Origin: Sphaerisporangium perillae
GTDB taxonomy: Bacteria; Actinomycetota; Actinomycetes; Streptosporangiales; Streptosporangiaceae
NCBI RefSeq assembly: GCF_023276435.1
Contig: NZ_JALLPO010000020.1
Coordinates: 1 to 64,000, forward strand
Length of the DNA stretch: 64,000 nt
Direction of reading: 5' to 3'
Below the pieces are notes generated by a model, which saw nothing but the letters and a program-made list of their open reading frames with translations, did no database searches and had not been told where the DNA came from. The position numbers and the translations under genes were made by a program. Below are positions 23,616-32,311 of the stretch, in pieces (position 1 is the first letter of the stretch; each line of letters opens with the position of its first letter).

Positions 23616-24881
23616 TCAGTCGTGGGTTCGGTCCAGCTCCATGATCGTCGCACCGAGGACCTGGATCCCGGTGCGGATGTGATCGAGCTCGGACCACTCT
23701 TCCGGGCAGTGGCTGCGTCCGGCCTTCGACGGGACGAAGATCATCCCCATCGGGCAGAGCCGCGCCATGTGGACCGCGTCGTGGGTCGCACCGCTGGGCA
23801 CCGGCTCCCACGCGATTCCTAGCGTGTCCGCCGCTCCCGAGATCGCGTCGTGCACCGCGGGGTTCGCCGGCACCCGCTCGTTGTCACGGGACCATTCGAC
23901 TTCGACCTCGACTCCGTACCCTGCGGCCTTCAATCTGATCTCCTCGGTCAGCCGGCGCATCGCCGAGGAGAGCCAATCGGAGTCCACGCTGCGCATCTCG
24001 GCGTGCATGCGCACCGTGCCGGGCACCACGTTGGGCGAGCCCGGCTCAGACGACAGCCGCGAGGTCGTCGCCACACCGTGTGTCGGCGCACCGCACCCTT
24101 CCCGCCGGACCGCGAGCACCGCCTCCGCGGCCGCGACCAGCGCGTCGCGCCGGTCACCCATGGGCATGGTCCCCGCATGGTCGGGGCGCCCTGCGAAGGT
24201 CGCCAGCATCCGCTCGATCCCTGTGATAGCGGTCACCACCCCGATCGACACGCCCCGCTCTTCGAGTAGCGGTCCCTGCTCGACGTGCAGTTCCACGTAG
24301 CGGTGCAATGGCCGGGCCGCGGTCCAGCCGGAGGCGGCGAGCACACCGGAGGGATCAAGTCCGAACGCGGTGTAGCGGTCACCGAGGCGATCGCCGCGGT
24401 AGTCCCTGCGATCGAGGTGGGCGGCGGTCAGCTCGCCGGCCAGCGCACGGCTTCCCAGGCAGCTCAGGCCGAACTCGTTGGACTCCTCACCGAGGAAGTC
24501 GATCACCAGCAGGTCCCGCTCCAGGCGGATGTCGTGCTCGGCGAACTGACGTACCAGCTCCAGCGCGCCGAGTACGCCGACGATCCCATCGAAGCGACCG
24601 CCCGATTCCACCGTGTCGGTGTGCGATCCGGTGACGAGCGCCGGCGCCGCCGGGTTACGCCCATGCAGCACCCCGACGAGGTTCCCCGCGCCGTCGGGGT
24701 GCACGTCGAGACCGGCGTCGATCATCCGGGACCGCACCCACTCCCGCGATGCACGGTAGGGCTCGGAGAACACCGTTCTGGTCCATCCGCCGCTCTCCGG
24801 ATCGCGGATCCGCGCCAGGTCGAGCAGGTCGCGCTCGACCCGTTCCGGCACCGGAGCCAGCGCTTCGGATTTAGACGACAT
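23616..24881 (-). CDS. N-carbamoyl-L-amino acid hydrolase / allantoate-amidohydrolase-type M20 hydrolase
   Basis: A 421-aa di-metal amidohydrolase. Metal ligands are visible: His87 and Asp89 in GSHTDTV, Asp98 in GGRFDGI, Glu132-Glu133 in FLGEESNEFG, and a later His in HVEQGP; the dimerisation lid has GRPDHAGTMPM. The family removes a carbamoyl or ureido group from N-carbamoyl amino acids. GAGG lies 5 nt before the ATG at 24881; an in-frame ATG at 24896 is less suited. It is 48 bp downstream of a hydantoinase gene: hydantoinase opens the ring and this enzyme frees the amino acid. Confidence 0.92.
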   Translation of the reverse strand: MSSKSEALAPVPERVERDLLDLARIRDPESGGWTRTVFSEPYRASREWVRSRMIDAGLDVHPDGAGNLVGVLHGRNPAAPALVTGSHTDTVESGGRFDGIVGVLGALELVRQFAEHDIRLERDLLVIDFLGEESNEFGLSCLGSRALAGELTAAHLDRRDYRGDRLGDRYTAFGLDPSGVLAASGWTAARPLHRYVELHVEQGPLLEERGVSIGVVTAITGIERMLATFAGRPDHAGTMPMGDRRDALVAAAEAVLAVRREGCGAPTHGVATTSRLSSEPGSPNVVPGTVRMHAEMRSVDSDWLSSAMRRLTEEIRLKAAGYGVEVEVEWSRDNERVPANPAVHDAISGAADTLGIAWEPVPSGATHDAVHMARLCPMGMIFVPSKAGRSHCPEEWSELDHIRTGIQVLGATIMELDRTHD

Positions 24882-24929
24882 TCGCTCGTTCCTCATTCCC
24901 CAATTGCGACGTGGTCGGCCGACGGGTTG

Positions 24930-26312
24930 TCACAACGTCGACCGGGCCAAGAAGCGGCCGCGTCCCTCTGACCCGATGTACTTCCCGCCCCGCGCGACCA
25001 GCTCTCCGCGCGCGTAGACGGCGTCGATGGCACCGGGCAGCGTCCAGCCCTCGTAGGGCGTGTAGTCCATCCGCTGGTTCTGAGTCTGCGCGGAGATCGT
25101 CGTGGTGCCGTTCGGGTCGAGGATCACGATGTCGGCGTCGGCTCCGCTGACGATGGCTCCCTTGCTCGGGAACAGCCCGAACTGGCGGGCGGGAGCGGTG
25201 GCGATCAGGTCGACGAACTTCTCCAGCGAGATCCGTCCCTTCTGGACCCCTTCGGCGTACATGACGATGAACCGGTGTTCGACGCCCGGCCCGCCGTTGG
25301 GAATCGCCCGGAAGTCGTTCTCGCCCAGGCGCCGCTTCTCCTCCAGGCAGAACGGGCAGTGGTCGGAGCTGACGACCCCAAGGGTTCCCGCGCGCAGCCC
25401 GCGCCACAGTGCATCACGATGCTCCTTGGTACGCAGCGGGGGCGTCAGCACCACCTTGGCGGATTCGAATCCCGGGGCGTCGTAGAGCGACCGGTCCAGG
25501 GTGAGGTAGTGCGTACAGGTCTCGCCCGCGACCGCCCAGTCCTTCGCCCGCGCCTCGGCGACGGCCTCGACGGCGCCCTCGGTGGACAGATGCACGAAGT
25601 AGAGGGGAGAGTCGGCCATACGGGCGATCTGGATGGCTCGCCGCACCGCCTCGACCTCGGTCGACGGCGGACGCGACACCTCGTGCGACCCGGGCCCGGT
25701 ACGGCCGGCGGCGACCAGATCGGCGGCCAGCCGGTCGATGACATCGCCGTTCTCTGCGTGCACGCACACCTGGCCGCCCACGGCGCTGGAGCTGCGTAGT
25801 ACTTCGAACAGCGCGCCGTCGTGCAGCATGAGGCTTCCGCGGTAGGCCATGAAGACCTTGAAACTGGTGACCCCGGATTGCATGATCTCGGCGAACTCGT
25901 CCGTCGCGCCCTCGTACAGGTCGGTGACGCACATGTGGAAGCCGTAGTCGATGACTGCCTTGCCCTGTGCCTTCGCCCGATGGTTCTCCAGCGACTGCAG
26001 CAACTTCTCCCCTGGCGCCTGCATCGCGAAGTCGACCAGCGTGGTCGTCCCCCCACATGCGGCTGCTCGGGTTCCGGTGGCGAAGTCGTCCGAGGTGGTC
26101 GTGCCCATCATCGGCGAGTCGAGATGGGTGTGCACGTCCACGCCACCGGGTAGCAGCAGCCGACCCGTGCAGTCCACTCGTTCGACATCCGTGAGGGTCA
26201 ATCCCGAGAGGTTTCCGACCGCCTCGATTTTCCCGTCGCGCACCAGCACGTCCGCATCGACGGTCCCGCCGGTGTTCACCACGCGACCACCGGTCAGCAT
26301 CAGGTACGTCAT
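24930..26312 (-). CDS. Dihydropyrimidinase / D-hydantoinase-type cyclic amidohydrolase
   Basis: A 460-aa TIM-barrel amidohydrolase with the binuclear zinc site: His61 and His63 in DVHTHLDSP, carboxylated Lys152 in SFKVFMAY, His185 in VCVHAEN, a later His in YFVHLST and Asp in VVSSDHCPF. It hydrolyses 5,6-dihydropyrimidines or 5-substituted hydantoins to N-carbamoyl amino acids. AAGGAGG lies 7 nt before the ATG at 26312. It forms an operon with the carbamoylase, and twin LacI-type operators lie about 400 bp upstream. Substrate may be dihydropyrimidine, hydantoin or allantoin. Confidence 0.93.
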   Translation of the reverse strand: MTYLMLTGGRVVNTGGTVDADVLVRDGKIEAVGNLSGLTLTDVERVDCTGRLLLPGGVDVHTHLDSPMMGTTTSDDFATGTRAAACGGTTTLVDFAMQAPGEKLLQSLENHRAKAQGKAVIDYGFHMCVTDLYEGATDEFAEIMQSGVTSFKVFMAYRGSLMLHDGALFEVLRSSSAVGGQVCVHAENGDVIDRLAADLVAAGRTGPGSHEVSRPPSTEVEAVRRAIQIARMADSPLYFVHLSTEGAVEAVAEARAKDWAVAGETCTHYLTLDRSLYDAPGFESAKVVLTPPLRTKEHRDALWRGLRAGTLGVVSSDHCPFCLEEKRRLGENDFRAIPNGGPGVEHRFIVMYAEGVQKGRISLEKFVDLIATAPARQFGLFPSKGAIVSGADADIVILDPNGTTTISAQTQNQRMDYTPYEGWTLPGAIDAVYARGELVARGGKYIGSEGRGRFLARSTL

Positions 26313-26699
26313 CTCGAAGCCTCCTTGTCCATGAGTTCGATCATTAATCAGTTGTCAGTCGGCCGCGGGCACCGGATCGGCGGACCGATGGCGCTCCGCG
26401 ACGGGCTCCGCCGCCCGCGCCGCCGCGTCCGGCCGAAGGCGGTCCCTCCACACGCCACTGTCGCGGCGAGGGCCGAGGTCTTCGTTGAACAATCGGGGGG
26501 TGGGGGGGCAGGCTCTGCCAGAGATCAAGATCTTCCTGAGCACGTGGAAGGCCGAGATCAGGCCCGCTTCGCCGGTCAACGCGTTCGGCGTTCTCGGCGG
26601 AATCGGGACGGCTCTGAGGTGAGGTGCCACCTTGGGACCGTCCGACATGGCGTCGGCCTATGCGGGCGCTCGCCGTAAGATCGGATTCGCCGAGCAACC
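26313..26699. other. Long leader between LacI operators and hydantoinase
   Basis: No established gene. A 97-codon minus-strand frame (26355-26648, starting MSDGPKVAPHLRAVPIPPRT) lies between the minus-strand promoter at 26716-26745 and the hydantoinase; it has no ribosome binding site and no family I recognise. It may be an unknown small protein, a relic, or non-coding 5' leader of the operon. Confidence 0.35.
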
Positions 26700-26745
26700 C
26701 AAACGTTTGCGCTTGATTATGGACAAACGTTTGCGTCCAGGTCAA
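26700..26745 (-). promoter_or_regulatory. Promoter with two CAAACGTTTG operators
   Basis: On the minus strand TTGACC (26745-26740) and CATAAT (26721-26716) form a -35/-10 pair with an 18-bp spacer. CAAACGTTTG occurs at 26724-26733 inside the spacer and at 26700-26709 over the start site, 24 bp apart, both followed by CG. The decamer is a perfect palindrome of the kind bound by LacI-family repressors. The LacI gene lies next to it, divergent, so repression of the hydantoinase operon by that protein is the simplest reading. Confidence 0.7.
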
Positions 26746-26857
26746 TGGCACGTTGTGATGGTGTTGCGCGGCAGGCCGCGCTCGTGTTGTCACCGGGGTC
26801 ACGGCACGAGGGGTCAGCGCTGTCCAGCCTCCCCCCGAAATCGGGCAGACTCATCAC

Positions 26858-27883
26858 ATGCCTGTCTCCAAGCATCCCTCTCGCACGGGCCCGGTGACTT
26901 TGGCGTCAATCGCTGCCCACGCAGGCGTGCACCTCTCAACCGTGTCGCGTGCCCTGAGCGCGCAGCCGGACGGGGTCGGGCCGGAGACGGTGGAGCGGAT
27001 CCGCACACTCGCTCACGAGCTGGGGTACCGGCGTGACGCCGCCGCGCACACGCTCCGCACGGGCCGGACGCGGATGATCGGCGTGCTGGTCCCGCGTCTC
27101 ACCGATGTCGCGCTCGCCACCATCTACGAGGGGATAGACCAGGCGGCTACGCGGGCCGGGTACAACACCGTCGTCGCCAACACCCGTGACGACGTCGAAC
27201 TCCAGCGCTCGTGCCTGGACCTGCTGCTCTCACGACGGGTCGACGGGCTGATCCTCGGCGACTCCCGGACCGGCTCCAACCTGATTCCTGAGCTTCAGCG
27301 CACCCAGGTGCCGTTCGTCCTGGTCATGCGACGCCTCCCCGGTCAGATATCGATCACGACCGACGACGTCGAAGGCGGCCGGCTGGCCGCGGAGCACCTC
27401 CTGGAGCTCGGGCACAAGCGCGTCGGTGTGGTTGCCGGCGATCCCTCGGCCAGCACAGGGGCGGAGCGCACTCGCGGGTTCAGAGACACCTTCGCCAAGG
27501 CCGGGTTCCCGATACCCGACGAGTACGTCATCGACTCCGACTTCCACGTACGGGGAGGCCGCCGAGCCGCCGAACGCATCCTGCGGCTTCCCGTGCGTCC
27601 GAGCGCGATCTTCGCCATCAACGACTTCACCGCGATCGGTGTGATGGGTGCTGTCCGCGACGCCGGCCTGCAGGTGGGCTCGGAGATGGCCGTCGTCGGC
27701 TACAACGACCTCGACCTGGCAGAGCAGCTACCGGTCGGTTTGACCTCGGTGCGCTCGCCGCTGACCGAAATGGGCGAGCTGAGCGTGCACACCCTGCTGG
27801 ACATGCTGCAGGGCAAGAAGGTCCGCTCCCGGCGCCTACGTCCGGTGCTGATGGCCCGGGCATCGACACTCAACTCACGCTGA
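26858..27883 (+). CDS. LacI-family transcriptional repressor
   Basis: A 341-aa repressor: helix-turn-helix and hinge helix (VTLASIAAHAGVHLSTVSRAL, then HELGYRRDAAAHTLRTGRT) and a periplasmic-binding-protein-like effector domain (IGVLVPRLTDV ... VAGDPSASTGAERTRGF ... FAINDFTAIGVM). The ATG at 26858 follows a CAGACT hexamer by 6 nt with no ribosome binding site. It is divergent from the hydantoinase operon and most likely binds the twin CAAACGTTTG sites. The inducer is probably a hydantoin, dihydropyrimidine or derived metabolite. Its 3' end overlaps the convergent peptidase gene by 14 bp. Confidence 0.92.
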   Translation: MPVSKHPSRTGPVTLASIAAHAGVHLSTVSRALSAQPDGVGPETVERIRTLAHELGYRRDAAAHTLRTGRTRMIGVLVPRLTDVALATIYEGIDQAATRAGYNTVVANTRDDVELQRSCLDLLLSRRVDGLILGDSRTGSNLIPELQRTQVPFVLVMRRLPGQISITTDDVEGGRLAAEHLLELGHKRVGVVAGDPSASTGAERTRGFRDTFAKAGFPIPDEYVIDSDFHVRGGRRAAERILRLPVRPSAIFAINDFTAIGVMGAVRDAGLQVGSEMAVVGYNDLDLAEQLPVGLTSVRSPLTEMGELSVHTLLDMLQGKKVRSRRLRPVLMARASTLNSR

Positions 27884-30389
27884 CCCCAGGGGAAGCCCGC
27901 GCCTGGCAGTACACCTCTATCGCGGAGAATGATCGCCTTTGCCCCAGGTAATCGCCTTTTTGGAGGGCTTCGAGGAGGCTGAATCCGAAGGCCGAGAGGG
28001 CGCGACTGTCGGAGCTGACGACGCCACGCGAGACGGCCAGCAGGCCTTCGTGATACGCGTTGCCCACGCCCTGCGCCAGACGCCAGACGGAGATCTGTCG
28101 GCAGACCTCGCTGAATGGGATCGCCTGTGCGGGTCGCGCCAGGCGGACATCAGGAAACCGTGGTGGCAGGGAGTTCGGCGTGAAACCGCCAAGGTTGTTG
28201 GCAGCGAGCCAGACAATGCCACCGGTCACCGTGAGCATCGCCGTGATGACGCACACGAGGAGAGCACTCGCGAAGCTCCCCATACGTAGTAGCGGTCCTG
28301 GTGCCTGGAGATCGTCAGGCCAGTGATGGCGGTACCGGCGTACGAGGCGCAGGCTCGTACGGATCCCGGCACCGATGGCGACGGCGATCACTCCTCCGAA
28401 CAGTGCCATCGACACGTGTGTGAGAAAGTGCACCCCCAGCACGTTGGCGATTGGTAAGGGCGTGCATATTCCGGTGCCTGTCTGGCACGCGCGAATGAGC
28501 GCGCGGCCCAAGAAGACCAGGACGAGGACGCTCCCGCTGAGGTATGCCGTCAGCAGCCCATAGATCGGGCCGAGGCCTGCGCTGCCTGGGCGATCGCTCA
28601 TCACCGTGGTCACCAGGGCGGCGATGGCGGCCACCATCGCGACGAGCGTCACCCCCACCCACACCCTGCCTTGGGACTCTGCCTGAAGATCGGGAAAGAG
28701 GCTGAGGCCGAACGACTGAACCGTCGGCAGCAGCCCAGCGGGCAGGACGAGATCGGCGACCAGGCTGAGCAGGAAAACGGCCGACACAGGGATCAGTACC
28801 GCTCCCCGGGGCCGCCGGGACCCGGGAAGCGGAGCGCGCGTCGCACGCAGCCGGGCGCTGAGTGGGAAGAGCACCGCGACGATGAACGGGAGCAGCACGA
28901 CGATCTCGAACAGGCTCGTCACCGTCTGGAAGAACAGCTGGTACCCCGGACTGCCGAGGGCCACGACGTTCAGAGCCGCCGACCAGCTGCCGAGTAGAGC
29001 GCCGAAGAACAGGCCGCCCAGCGGCACGGCCAGCAGGAGAGGACGCCGGGCGACGGCGACGACCGGCAGCCACGCGGCCGCGGTGACCGCGCTCCAGCGG
29101 CAGAAAGCAACGCAGATGACCGCTAACAGAGCCGCCGCAGCCGCCGCGAGTCGCCAATCCCGTAGGACCAGCGCGGCCAGACTCCCCTCCGTGGTGGAGA
29201 ACGTGGCGCCGAATCCGAGCAGCAGGCCCAGGGCGAGGACCAGTCCTGGCCTTATGCCGTTCGGCACGCCGCCGCGCAGGCTGAGCGCGAGCAGCGTGGC
29301 CCGCCACATCATCGTCCCCACGACCGCGGCCACCAGCAGCCCTACGACGAACCCGCCCAGCAATTGTCCGTAGCGTCCCTCGCCGCCGAGTGCGTACGTC
29401 GTAAAGCCCACCAGGTACGGGTAGGCGAGCCCTGCGGAGACGCCGGTGGCCAGCGTATCGATCAGGCTCACCCGGAGAAGCAGGTCGGGCTCCTCGACGA
29501 CCTGCTGCCGCAACCTGGTCGGGGGGTGCCAGAGCAGGAGACGCCGCCACCCTTCCTGACCCACACCGAACGCGGCGACGAGAAACGCCGGGTCCCCCGC
29601 GGCCCGGTTGACCTGGGCCGCTCGTACGTCGGCATAGTGCTCACGGGAGCGTCCGATTCCGACGGAGATCACCAGCACGATGAGGAGTGCCGGCACCAGC
29701 GGGATCCCCTGCCTGAGAATCAGAGCGGGGACTTCGATGAGCAGGATGACCGCTGCGGCGATCGTGATGGCGAGGAAGACCCACCAGGAGACGAGCGCGA
29801 GCGAAGTGATGTCGAGGTCGCGATTGCGGATGTGCGCCAACTCGTGCCGCAGGATCGCGCGAAGCCGGGGACCCGACTGCGGATACTCACGCACCAGGCC
29901 GACGCTCAGCCGGATCCGGTTGGAGGAGAACCGTCCGAACGCGCGACCGGCCACCCCTCCGTCGTACGCGTCGATGAGGATCCCCGGCCGACGGCGGCCT
30001 CCGCCTTCGGCGACCAGGTGATCGATCTCGGCTGACGCCTCGGGATAGGTTCCGGCCGGCAGAGGCAGCAACTTCTGGCGGCGGACGGTCAGCCAGGGCT
30101 TGACCGCATGCCCGAGCACGACGACGGCCAGGAACGTTCCAGCCACGAGGACGGCGAAGAGAGCCCTGCTGAACTGCGCGTGTGTGTAGCAGTCCAGGTA
30201 GGCGCCGGTCACCTGCGCGGCGGGCGTGCTGGCGGCGATGTCGTCGGCCCAGGTGGCGCACGCCCGCTGGATCTCTCCCCAGGAGACCATTCCGTCCGCG
30301 AGGTGCATCGCCGTGGTGATCGTCAGACCGATCAGCAGGATGAACCGGGTGGTGGTCGCCGAGGGCAGCGCGAACGGGTCGGGCCTCAT
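27870..30389 (-). CDS. Large multi-pass membrane metallopeptidase (M48/M56-like)
   Basis: An 839-aa membrane protein. Helices near residues 14-32 and 75-100 flank a cytoplasmic or periplasmic zinc-peptidase domain with LRHELAHIRNRD (HExxH at 182-186) and a downstream ExxAD-like SREHYADVRAA, the M48 third-ligand region. The C-terminal 550 residues contain about a dozen further helices, far more than HtpX or Ste24, and end in a short soluble tail. The substrate is unknown. It starts within the stop of the upstream small gene (ATGA overlap), so the two are coupled. Confidence 0.8.
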   Translation of the reverse strand: MRPDPFALPSATTTRFILLIGLTITTAMHLADGMVSWGEIQRACATWADDIAASTPAAQVTGAYLDCYTHAQFSRALFAVLVAGTFLAVVVLGHAVKPWLTVRRQKLLPLPAGTYPEASAEIDHLVAEGGGRRRPGILIDAYDGGVAGRAFGRFSSNRIRLSVGLVREYPQSGPRLRAILRHELAHIRNRDLDITSLALVSWWVFLAITIAAAVILLIEVPALILRQGIPLVPALLIVLVISVGIGRSREHYADVRAAQVNRAAGDPAFLVAAFGVGQEGWRRLLLWHPPTRLRQQVVEEPDLLLRVSLIDTLATGVSAGLAYPYLVGFTTYALGGEGRYGQLLGGFVVGLLVAAVVGTMMWRATLLALSLRGGVPNGIRPGLVLALGLLLGFGATFSTTEGSLAALVLRDWRLAAAAAALLAVICVAFCRWSAVTAAAWLPVVAVARRPLLLAVPLGGLFFGALLGSWSAALNVVALGSPGYQLFFQTVTSLFEIVVLLPFIVAVLFPLSARLRATRAPLPGSRRPRGAVLIPVSAVFLLSLVADLVLPAGLLPTVQSFGLSLFPDLQAESQGRVWVGVTLVAMVAAIAALVTTVMSDRPGSAGLGPIYGLLTAYLSGSVLVLVFLGRALIRACQTGTGICTPLPIANVLGVHFLTHVSMALFGGVIAVAIGAGIRTSLRLVRRYRHHWPDDLQAPGPLLRMGSFASALLVCVITAMLTVTGGIVWLAANNLGGFTPNSLPPRFPDVRLARPAQAIPFSEVCRQISVWRLAQGVGNAYHEGLLAVSRGVVSSDSRALSAFGFSLLEALQKGDYLGQRRSFSAIEVYCQARASPGVSVS

Positions 30390-30820
30390 CGCGGTGCGAC
30401 CCAGTGGCCGGCGACCGCATTGGCGATCTTCGGGGCGGTCTCCTCGTCGGCGCCGTGCCGAATCGCGGACTGATGGGCATGGACAAGGAGGGCCGCTCTC
30501 TGCTCCGGAGGGTACGGGGGAAGCGGCTGGTCACCTCGTTGCCGCCGGAACCGGGCTTTCAGCCTCGTTCCCAGGGATCGCCCCGATGCCAGCAGCAGGT
30601 CCTTGCTCAGATCGGTGATGACCGCCACCACGATGCCGCTCAGGATCGGCGCCGCAGTCGCCCATGCGGACGCATTCGGCTCGTTGCGGCCGTCCCGTGC
30701 GCGGCGGGCGGCCCTGGGATGGGCCAGATGAGCCTGAGCGACGAGGTCGAAGTCCCGAAGCTCGTCGGGAGCCAACTCGGCGACGACCTCACGGGCAAGG
30801 TCGATAGCGGTCTGGGGCAC
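30386..30820 (-). CDS. Small protein with one hydrophobic segment, coupled to the membrane peptidase
   Basis: A 144-aa protein I do not recognise. It has an acidic helical N-terminal half (TAIDLAREVVAELAPDELRD), one hydrophobic segment (AAPILSGIVVAVITDLS) and a basic stretch (RLKARFRRQRGD). The GTG at 30820 follows GGAGG; the frame stays open upstream without homology. The stop overlaps the ATG of the 839-aa peptidase in an ATGA junction, so it may be an accessory subunit or regulator of that protein. Confidence 0.6.
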   Translation of the reverse strand: MPQTAIDLAREVVAELAPDELRDFDLVAQAHLAHPRAARRARDGRNEPNASAWATAAPILSGIVVAVITDLSKDLLLASGRSLGTRLKARFRRQRGDQPLPPYPPEQRAALLVHAHQSAIRHGADEETAPKIANAVAGHWVAPR

Positions 30821-31010
30821 AGTGCCTCCGACGGAGAGGTGATCCGAACGTGCGCCCCGATGCCGCCCAGCGTAACCTCCAAGGAATCTCCATGGCCCCT
30901 GTCGGCAAGAGTTTCCCGGTACACCACGGGGCGTGCGGAGTAGCACCGTTCAGCCGTACGGTCGATTGGCTGAGAGGCGTTACGTACGCCCATGACGCGG
31001 AGGAGCAGGA

Positions 31011-32213
31011 ATGAGCGCTTCAGGTCTGTCGACGGTACGGCTCGGACGGATGCGCGAGGTGCTGACCGGGCATGTCGCACGCGGCGACCTGCCGGGCCTG
31101 GTCGCCCTGGTGGCTCGGCGCGGCGAGGTGCACGTGGAGGCGATCGGCACGAGTGAGGCCGGCGGCGACGGTGGGCCGATGCGCCGCGACGCGATCTTCC
31201 GCATCGCCTCGGTCACCAAGCCGGTCACGGCGGCGGCGGCGATGATCCTGGTGGAGGAGTGCCGGCTGCGGCTGGACGACCCGGTGGACGAGTTGCTGCC
31301 CGAACTGGCCGACCGCAAGGTCCTGAGGCGCCCAGACGGGCCGCTCGACGACACGGTTCCGGCACATCGGCCGATCACCCTGCGCGATCTGCTGACGTAC
31401 CGGATGGGCCTCGGCGCGGTGATGGCGCCGCCCGGGGCGTACCCGATCCAGCGGGCGATGAACGAGGCCGGGCTGTCGCCTGGCCCGGAGGCCGCACCGA
31501 TCGAGCCCGATGAGTGGATGAAGCGGCTCGGTGACCTGCCGCTGGTCCACCAGCCGGGGGAGAAGTGGATGTACCACACCGGCTCCGACGTCCTGGGAGT
31601 GCTCATGGCCCGGGCCATCGGGCGGCCGCTGGAGGAGTTCCTGAAGGAGCGACTCTTCGGACCGCTCGGCATGAAGGACACCGGATTCCACGTCCCCACC
31701 GACAAACTGGACCGGCTGACCGCCTCCTACCGGCCCGATCCCGGGACGGGGGCGCTCATACTCGACGACGACCCCCACCAGACCCGATGGGACCGGCCGC
31801 CGGCCTTCCCGTCCGCGGCCGGGGGACTGGTCTCTACCGCCGACGACCTGCTGGCCTTCTGCACGATGATGCTGAACAAGGGGCGGTACGGCGGGGAACG
31901 CATCCTGTCCAGGCCATCGGTCGAGCTGATGACCACCGACCAGCTCACCGAGGAGCAGAAGGCGGAGAACGCCGTGTTCTTCGGAGGCGGAAGCGGCTGG
32001 GGACTTGGGGTCAACGTCGTCACCCGGCGGAGCGACCTCGCGGCCGGCCCCGGAGGGTTCGGCTGGAACGGCGGCACGGGTACCTCCGTCTACACCGACC
32101 CGGCCGAGGAACTGATCGGGATCCTGCTGACCCAACGGCACATGACCTCCCCGATGGCCCCTGCCGTCTTCCGCGACTTCTGGACCTGCGCCTACCAGGC
32201 CATCGACGACTGA
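31011..32213 (+). CDS. Serine hydrolase of the beta-lactamase/penicillin-binding-protein C family
   Basis: A 400-aa protein with no signal peptide. The SxxK nucleophile pair is ASVTK (Ser67/Lys70); the YxN-type residue is in MYHTGSDVLG (about 186) and the third motif region is GFGWNGGTGTS near the C-terminus. This is the class C beta-lactamase-like/esterase EstB group. Without a secretion signal an esterase or peptidase role is more likely than antibiotic resistance. A GGAGGAGCAGGA ribosome binding site directly precedes the ATG. It is divergent from the peptidase operon across 190 bp. Confidence 0.88.
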   Translation: MSASGLSTVRLGRMREVLTGHVARGDLPGLVALVARRGEVHVEAIGTSEAGGDGGPMRRDAIFRIASVTKPVTAAAAMILVEECRLRLDDPVDELLPELADRKVLRRPDGPLDDTVPAHRPITLRDLLTYRMGLGAVMAPPGAYPIQRAMNEAGLSPGPEAAPIEPDEWMKRLGDLPLVHQPGEKWMYHTGSDVLGVLMARAIGRPLEEFLKERLFGPLGMKDTGFHVPTDKLDRLTASYRPDPGTGALILDDDPHQTRWDRPPAFPSAAGGLVSTADDLLAFCTMMLNKGRYGGERILSRPSVELMTTDQLTEEQKAENAVFFGGGSGWGLGVNVVTRRSDLAAGPGGFGWNGGTGTSVYTDPAEELIGILLTQRHMTSPMAPAVFRDFWTCAYQAIDD

Positions 32214-32311
32214 GCGGAGCCAACCCTCCCGAACGCCCCCTCCACATTCCCGCCCCGACCAGTGGATGACCCCGCGCTTCAAGAACGTCACGGTCGTCCG
32301 CTGCCGGCCGC

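Noticed and set aside
30976-30990. GGCGTTACGTACGCC imperfect dyad upstream of the serine hydrolase
   Set aside because: It is short and imperfect with no regulator gene next to it; not strong enough to list as an operator.
31011-32213. Beta-lactamase conferring antibiotic resistance
   Set aside because: The SxxK motif is present but there is no signal peptide, and the family includes many esterases and peptidases.
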